Under the pieces are notes generated by a model. It was not told the origin of the DNA, searched no databases, and saw nothing but the letters and a program-made list of their open reading frames with translations. Both the position numbers and the translations under genes were made by a program. A DNA stretch of 64,000 bases from assembly GCF_030915405.1 (NCBI RefSeq), contig NZ_CP133262.1:2914001-2978000 (forward strand), written 5' to 3'. Positions within the stretch are counted from its first letter, which is position 1. Each line of letters begins with the position of its first letter. The DNA is from Neobacillus nitrireducens (GTDB lineage Bacteria; Bacillota; Bacilli; Bacillales; Cytobacillaceae). Positions 59,836 through 64,000 of this stretch are shown here, in pieces.

Positions 59836-60057
59836 AATTTTGACTTAAATAGAAGTAAATAGTCACTAAAAGGCCAATAAAAATGAGGTTCCATAATTTA
59901 ATTATTAAATCTTTTTAATTAGTATCCAAAAATTATGCGGACAAACTTGCGGACAATTAATCCTTAAAGAGCGTATTTATTACGCTCTTTTATTTTTAAA
60001 GTCAAATGCAAAGAAAAAACGAATTAAAGTATCTGTTTAAAAAACCTGATTAAATGG
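59836..60057. other. intergenic DNA with tandem GCGGACA motif and hairpin
   Basis: TGCGGACAAACTTGCGGACA (59936-59955), then the stem AAAGAGCGTATTTATTACGCTCTTT with TTATTTTT (59966-59997), a likely terminator reading rightward or for the cassette that ends at 60058. Otherwise nothing recognised. The 59448-59654 stretch between the xtrA-like remnant and scar G also shows no clear gene. Confidence 0.5.
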
Positions 60058-60648
60058 TTACGAATCCCCAAGATCAAAAAAGGGAGGAATGTCTCCAGGT
60101 AACCCAATTCTCATAAAAAATCTTGCATAGGCTTGTCCTAAATGCTCTTTATAAGGAGAAAGCATACGCCGTCGTCTTTCTCCCTGATTAGCAAACTCTT
60201 TTACATATTTAAATGGGAGCGAATATACCTCTCGAAGATCAAGTATTGAAATATCTAAACGAAGTGGCTCTAAATTACATTGATTTATCATGTGATACTT
60301 AGGCATATTCCCACGTCTAATATTTTCCAAGTGCTTATTTATTTGTTCCTCACTTTGCTCCTGACTAGCATACTGTTTTTTAAAAACTTCAATACTTCTA
60401 ACAGGTGTTACATACACCCATGGCGTTTTTGCATTAGCAAGATCACACGTTTGAGTGAGTATAATAACGTTAGTAGCCTTCATTCCGACTCTTTTCGATT
60501 TTCCAATATAAAACTCCGGACTCGGCATTGCAATACTAATATTTTCGAGAACGTCACCCTGTTCCAAACTATTATCATCAATCAATTTATACCAATGATT
60601 TTCTTCACTCTCTTGTTCGGTTTCTAATGCATCTATTGCGTCAGACAT
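60058..60648 (-). CDS. hypothetical protein with QTCDL motif (cassette gene 3)
   Basis: 196 residues, soluble, not assignable to a named family by me. It has an acidic N-terminus, a strand-rich part with NVIILTQTCDLANAKTPWVY (about 60-80), a charged helix (SQEQSEEQINKHLENIRRGN), and a basic RRRRM stretch near 160. Proteins with a (S/T)Q(S/T)CDL motif occur as small unnamed genes in bacterial islands (memory, not checked). Site AGGAG. It lies 32 bp after gene 2 of the cassette and ends it. Confidence 0.72.
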   Translation of the reverse strand: MSDAIDALETEQESEENHWYKLIDDNSLEQGDVLENISIAMPSPEFYIGKSKRVGMKATNVIILTQTCDLANAKTPWVYVTPVRSIEVFKKQYASQEQSEEQINKHLENIRRGNMPKYHMINQCNLEPLRLDISILDLREVYSLPFKYVKEFANQGERRRRMLSPYKEHLGQAYARFFMRIGLPGDIPPFFDLGDS

Positions 60649-60680
60649 ATAACGACAACTCCTGATTTGCCTAATCTCAA

Positions 60681-61199
60681 TTAAAAGAAAAATTTATCCT
60701 CATCGTCAAAAGCAAACAATATCTCATCTTGATCATCAAGGACTTCTATCTCCGCATCTACCCCATATATCCCATCTTCATCTTCAATTACATCCATATT
60801 AGCTAAAAAGTGCAAAGAATCAATAAAAGCCTCGGATTCCCTTATATCTTCAATTGTCACAAATGGTAACTGGGATATATAATCCTCTTCAAAAGATTGT
60901 GCTCCCATACTTAAATCAGGATAAGAATATCCAAATAAATTATCTCCAACATGATCAATCACATTATATTGATACAGGTTCCTGTCTGGAAAAGGAGCCT
61001 TATTGGCGACACCGGAATCAACGAAAGCATGTGATACAAAAATTCCCGCCACCGTTGCTGGTACCCCGATATACTTTGCCAAATAGCTAGCAGAACTTTT
61101 CTGTTCTCTACTTAAATTAGTTTGTGTTGGGGCAACACTAGTGTCGTTTAAAAGTTCTAATGAACGTTCAATTTCTGGATCTGCAGTAGCACTATTCAC
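60681..61199 (-). CDS. acidic hypothetical protein (cassette gene 2)
   Basis: 172 residues from GTG 61199, which has a perfect AAAGGAGGT; an in-frame upstream start would run deep into gene 1. The N-terminal third is Ser/Thr/Gln-rich, then comes a hydrophobic Gly/Ala stretch (YIGVPATVAGIFVSHAF, about 52-68). The last 40 residues are strongly acidic (EDEDGIYGVDAEIEVLDDQD, then FDDEDKFFF). Overlaps gene 1 by 8 bp. Unknown family. The acidic tail could be a partner-binding or nucleic-acid-mimic segment; this is a guess. Confidence 0.7.
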   Translation of the reverse strand: MNSATADPEIERSLELLNDTSVAPTQTNLSREQKSSASYLAKYIGVPATVAGIFVSHAFVDSGVANKAPFPDRNLYQYNVIDHVGDNLFGYSYPDLSMGAQSFEEDYISQLPFVTIEDIRESEAFIDSLHFLANMDVIEDEDGIYGVDAEIEVLDDQDEILFAFDDEDKFFF

Positions 61200-62034
61200 C
61201 TTGGAACCTCCTTTCCAGATCACCTGAAATTAATGTAAAAAACCACTCTTCATTTAGTTTATGCGCCTTATCTAACCAGGTTTCAAATGATTCATTTATA
61301 TTTGGTGGGTTTTCACTTGAAACTACACTTGTTTCCCAAATTAAAGATGGTTTTCCATTAGTTGAACCGGTTCCTAATTGTATTGATATGTGTCCTTCTG
61401 GATCACTGGACCTAAATGATGATTGAAACAAGAAGTTCCTCGGGTCTTTATCACATTTACCATTTGAAAAGAAATCGGCTGGTAAAGTTACATTTACCCC
61501 CATCTTTGTGTTTAAAAACTCATTGATGTCTTGTGAAACGTAATCGAATTCTATAGCATTTATATACTTTAAGACTAAGTTGTTGACTTCTACATCACTT
61601 GGTTTTATATAGGAGGCCTTCAATTTATCTAAACTTGAAAGAATTCTACTCCTAAAGTCATCCCACTTGTACCCACTTGTGTCATTAACAGTCATTATAC
61701 CCGGTCCAATTTGCAATAACGGCCATTGATCCTGGGCCACTCTAAACCTATGTTGTACCACATGTGTTGACATCTCTAACGGCATAGCCGCGGTAGGTAA
61801 TGGTTCATGGTAAGGATATTCACCCATTTCTCCTGATACCTTATCATAAAAACGACCAAAAAGAATGTTATAATTTGGGTCAATTCCACCTTGATTCACG
61901 TTTTGTGAATTCTGCATTGTTAATCGAAGGCCAGGTATATTAGCCTGGATAAATTGGGGAGCAGAAGCCGAGCTCCACCTAAATTCAAAAATAGCTTCGA
62001 CTAAAGGTTTGTTTTTCAAATCCTCTATAGCCAT
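61192..62034 (-). CDS. TIGR04255-like family protein (cassette gene 1)
   Basis: 280 residues from the ATG at 62034 (site GGAGGATGAGAG). The opening LKNKPLVEAIFEFRW, the middle VVQHRFRVAQDQWPLLQIGPGIMTVND, the segment LKYINAIEFD and the late HKLNEEWFFTLIS follow the pattern of the TIGR04255 family, sporadic proteins of unknown function found in accessory regions (about 250-290 residues). No catalytic motif is evident. It leads a three-gene, tightly overlapping operon (62034-60058) next to scar G and prophage-like genes. A role in defence or phage conflict is inferred only from context. Confidence 0.8.
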   Translation of the reverse strand: MAIEDLKNKPLVEAIFEFRWSSASAPQFIQANIPGLRLTMQNSQNVNQGGIDPNYNILFGRFYDKVSGEMGEYPYHEPLPTAAMPLEMSTHVVQHRFRVAQDQWPLLQIGPGIMTVNDTSGYKWDDFRSRILSSLDKLKASYIKPSDVEVNNLVLKYINAIEFDYVSQDINEFLNTKMGVNVTLPADFFSNGKCDKDPRNFLFQSSFRSSDPEGHISIQLGTGSTNGKPSLIWETSVVSSENPPNINESFETWLDKAHKLNEEWFFTLISGDLERRFQGE

Positions 62035-62287
62035 ATCTCTCATCCTCCACGAGACAGTCATAAAATTTCTCGTTCTTCATCTTAATTTGCAGCACGAATT
62101 ATCATCTATATTATCATTATACATCAAAAGAATGTACCATAATCAGTATTTAAGCCTAAATTACAGTATATTCCTTGAAAAGACACTATACTATTTTTTA
62201 ACCTAGCAAGCAATATGCATATAATTGATGTAAGAAGTGATAAAAAAGCGCCTTCCCCACATGGAAAGACGACGCCACTATTCTAAA

Positions 62288-62530
62288 TTAACGTAAATCG
62301 ACATACCGCTTACATTTCGTGCACTGGTAAAGATTAGCTTGCACTTCTTGATACTTCTTTAATTTCCGGCATGTTTGACAGGAAAGAGTGACAAAACGGC
62401 TAGAAAGGTCATTTACTACCACCCCTGAATCCTTATCTACTCCAATTTCTTCTTGTTCCTCTTCAAACACGCGGCTGAATAATGCATAAGTCACCATTAC
62501 AGTAATAATCCCCAAAAAAAGCTCACCCAA
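62288..62530 (-). CDS. small membrane-anchored zinc-ribbon protein
   Basis: 80 residues, start TTG with site GGAGGAAGG. One N-terminal helix (LFLGIITVMVTYALFSRVF, about 4-22), then an acidic linker and a C-terminal zinc-ribbon with two CxxC pairs (CQTCRKL and CTKCKRY). Starts 6 bp after the stop of the upstream small gene, so the two are coupled. Phage- or island-type gene of unknown role. Confidence 0.65.
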   Translation of the reverse strand: MGELFLGIITVMVTYALFSRVFEEEQEEIGVDKDSGVVVNDLSSRFVTLSCQTCRKLKKYQEVQANLYQCTKCKRYVDLR

Positions 62531-62535
62531 TTCAT

Positions 62536-62820
62536 TTAACCTTCCTCCCTACCGTTTAATAAGTAAACTAGCTCTCCTCCACCATTATTAACTAGGACCA
62601 CTCTATAAGAAGTTTGTGTGCAGAACTCTTGCTGCAGCTTATCCACTAGTTCTACATTGTTCAAGCATAAGTCGATTAACATCCTCGCCAGAGCCGTCGG
62701 CTTCATGTTGCAGGCCGTGGCTAGGCGGTTCAGCTTGAAAGATTGCTTGTTCGTTAGCGAAACATTCACCCAATAAATTTTCTTTCCACCTAATCCCTTC
62801 CCGATTAAGCGAAGGGCCAT
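62536..62820 (-). CDS. ribbon-helix-helix-like small DNA-binding protein
   Basis: 94 residues. After a basic start (RLIGKGLGGKK) comes a short strand WVNVSLTNKQSFKLNRLAT and two helices (ACNMKPTALARMLIDLCLNN), the pattern of RHH/Arc-type proteins. The C-terminal 30 residues form a strand-rich tail. The start has no good ribosome site, so it may be read from a different start. A 17-bp palindrome TTGTAT-N5-ATACAA (62825-62841) lies directly before it and could be its own operator. Confidence 0.6.
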   Translation of the reverse strand: MALRLIGKGLGGKKIYWVNVSLTNKQSFKLNRLATACNMKPTALARMLIDLCLNNVELVDKLQQEFCTQTSYRVVLVNNGGGELVYLLNGREEG

Positions 62821-62824
62821 GCAC

Positions 62825-62841
62825 TTGTATAGTCAATACAA
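62825..62841. promoter_or_regulatory. palindrome TTGTAT-N5-ATACAA
   Basis: Between the RHH-like gene (minus) and a small plus-strand ORF, leaving 36 bp between their starts. Possible operator. Confidence 0.45.
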
Positions 62842-62856
62842 ACTGGAGGCGGTAAC

Positions 62857-63045
62857 TTGAACGACTTACTAGAAGCAAAACTAACAATAGCACGCATTAA
62901 AGTAAATCTTCTTGATTTAGCTGGCGAACTGATTGCCGATGACATATCCGATAAAGAGTATGCGATTAAGAGAATAATGAAGGTAGTGGAATATATTGAT
63001 GAGTCTGACGTAAAGATTAAAGATATAGATTTATCCTGCCCTTAG
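62857..63045 (+). CDS. small hypothetical protein, 62 residues
   Basis: TTG start with site GGAGG seven bases upstream. Charged, fully helical-looking product (EAKLTIARIKVNLLDLAGEL, DKEYAIKRIMKVVEYIDES). Divergent from the RHH-like gene. No known family by eye; its reality rests on the ribosome site and composition. Confidence 0.5.
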   Translation: MNDLLEAKLTIARIKVNLLDLAGELIADDISDKEYAIKRIMKVVEYIDESDVKIKDIDLSCP

Positions 63046-63151
63046 CTTTGGTATGACCGCTTGCCATATGGAATTAGGGATATTACCCAAGATAATTCAG
63101 TTTCCAACGTTAGTTTTCTATAAATCGAGCATTCAGTTAGCACTATACTGT

Positions 63152-63491
63152 TTAATCTAATACAACCACTCTGACTACATCCTCAAATGTCACCGGTTCG
63201 AATACGCCTGGCTTCACCTCGACCTTGAGCTGATGAGTTATCGGATCAACGTTAATAATTTGACCAGTCATATCCTTTGTAAATCCATCCTCACATACCT
63301 TTAGTTTCACAACCAAGTTATATTCCATTGCATAAGCGATATTTAGGTCAAATTCCACCGTTTGATAATCATCTAATACCGGCTTTGCCAATCGCTCCTG
63401 GTCCTTGAAGCATCTCACGGTGCATCTCGAATGCTAATGGCATGAATGAGGCTGGCTGCCATTTTAATTTACCTCGATCTCGTATTGTCAT
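63152..63491 (-). pseudogene. yolD: yolD, split by a one-base insertion
   Basis: The N-terminal part from ATG 63491 (site GGGGGGTGA) reads MTIRDRGKLKWQPASFMPLA, then FEMHREML, typical of YolD. An extra C then shifts the frame. The rest continues in the second frame as KDQERLAKPVLDDYQTVEF ... FTKDMTGQIINVDPITHQLK ... FEDVVRVVVLD to 63152. YolD proteins usually precede the Y-family polymerase gene uvrX, which is absent here. A LexA box at 63523-63536 lies upstream. A single sequencing error cannot be excluded. Confidence 0.8.
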
Positions 63492-63522
63492 TTCTGTCAC
63501 CCCCCATCACCTTTATTATATA

Positions 63523-63536
63523 CGAACAAATGTTCT
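63523..63536. promoter_or_regulatory. LexA (DinR) box
   Basis: CGAACAAATGTTCT, one mismatch from CGAACnnnnGTTCG, 32 bp upstream of the yolD start. SOS control is typical for yolD-uvrX. Confidence 0.82.
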
Positions 63537-63553
63537 TTATTTAGTGAAAATAA

Positions 63554-63579
63554 AACGCCTGAATTAGGCGTCAAAAAAA
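63554..63579 (-). terminator. intrinsic terminator
   Basis: Minus strand GACGCCTAATTCAGGCGTTTTATTTT, upstream of the LexA box. It would end transcription coming from the right. Nothing gene-like is seen in 63580-63770. Confidence 0.75.
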
Positions 63580-63773
63580 GCTCTTAATCAACAAAGGCAC
63601 CCGTTAGCTTAAGTACATTTTTCCACAAACTTATAACAGGAATGCTGCCCACTTGCCCAAAAATACCTCTGAGCGAAAGGGTATTTACTATTCCCTATTC
63701 AAGTTGGTTCCAAGTTTTATATTTACACTATTTATGTCTACTTCTCCAAATCATGCTTTATAGAGTAAAAGAA

Positions 63774-63798
63774 AAACCTCTATCTAGGATAGAGGTTT
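63774..63798 (-). terminator. intrinsic terminator of the right-edge ORF
   Basis: Stem AAACCTCTATCCTAGATAGAGGTTT followed by TTCTTTTA on the minus strand, just past the stop at 63802. Confidence 0.78.
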
Positions 63799-63801
63799 CC
63801 A

Positions 63802-64000
63802 TTAAAATCGATTGGATTTTTCATACATGGTCATGTCGTTGTGTTCCACACGACATGGAATACAAACCCGAAGATTCGTTGGCTTTAAACAATACTTACA
63901 TGTTCCAATGACTTCCTCTTTCTTCTGAGGAGGAGGCAAGGGAATATTCTTCGCCCATAACAACTTCCTCCCTAAATCAGCCAATAGAATTCTTCCATCT
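63802..64000 (-). CDS. C-terminal part of a zinc-ribbon-type protein, cut by window edge
   Basis: The frame is open to the window end (DGRILLADLGRKLLWAKNIP onwards) and ends EHNDMTMYEKSNRF at 63802. Two cysteine pairs (CKYC and CIPC with 7 residues between) suggest a small zinc-binding knuckle. A TTG at 63984 could be a start but the frame continues beyond, so the true start is probably outside. Own terminator follows. Family unknown; the setting is prophage-like. Confidence 0.5.
   Translation of the reverse strand, partial: DGRILLADLGRKLLWAKNIPLPPPQKKEEVIGTCKYCLKPTNLRVCIPCRVEHNDMTMYEKSNRF

Noticed and set aside
63642..63911. Plus-strand ORF of 89 codons
   Set aside because: Crosses the terminator at 63774 and lies antisense to the zinc-knuckle ORF; no ribosome site.

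Overview
The window is chromosomal DNA from a low-GC Gram-positive spore former of the family Bacillaceae, perhaps close to Neobacillus. The reasons are: Bacillus-type 16S/23S/5S genes without tRNAs in the spacers; the purine block purE-purK, pbuG, guaA, yeaC-yeaD-yebA; glcT-ptsG with its RNA antiterminator site; the sporulation-associated gene yyaC; a LexA (DinR) box; and strong AGGAGG-type ribosome binding sites. The genus is inferred, not proven.

Layout. Positions 1-24.3 kb are backbone, nearly all on the minus strand: purK (cut by the window edge) and purE behind a guanine riboswitch, yebG, an MscS-type channel, a complete rRNA operon (16S at 8.1 kb to 5S at 3.1 kb) with tandem sigma-A promoters, ptsG with its antiterminator/terminator leader, glcT, a three-gene ABC exporter, pbuG and guaA (each behind its own guanine riboswitch), yeaC-yeaD-yebA, and a MerR-like coiled-coil gene flanked by two copies of a 15-bp palindrome.

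Positions 24.3-60 kb are a mosaic accessory region between this backbone and a groEL gene that is not intact in the window. At least six direct, same-strand copies of the groEL 3' end (ending GGCGGCATGATGTAA or close variants) are scattered through it. They are joined either to the natural groEL terminator, to an integrase-proximal arm (conserved arm, hairpin, 5' end of a tyrosine integrase gene), or to a second arm (TGTAATATnTTTAAC plus GTTAGCAAAATGTT). These junctions look like attL, attR, empty-site and tandem-junction scars of a family of integrative elements that use the groEL 3' end. The cargo includes a MazF-type toxin-antitoxin pair, a sucrose PTS operon (scrK-scrB-scrA with scrR), a beta-glucoside/oligo-glucoside PTS operon (GH1 enzyme, licA, licC, licB, licR), D-serine dehydratase, a short UvrC-like protein, HMG-CoA reductase and synthase, an L-serine deaminase set (sdaAB-sdaAA-sdaC plus a YheO-like regulator), an eleven-unit 52-bp repeat array, a tricarboxylate-type set (PrpF family, CitMHS family, AbrB family, two paralogous LysR regulators), and a RelA/SpoT-domain gene inside what looks like a small element of its own.

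Positions 60-64 kb look phage- or island-derived: a tight three-gene cassette (TIGR04255-like protein, acidic protein, QTCDL-motif protein), small zinc-ribbon and ribbon-helix-helix-like proteins, and a frameshifted yolD under a LexA box. The best candidates for something undescribed are the groEL-3' element family and the TIGR04255 cassette. All function calls come from reading motifs by eye; no search was run.
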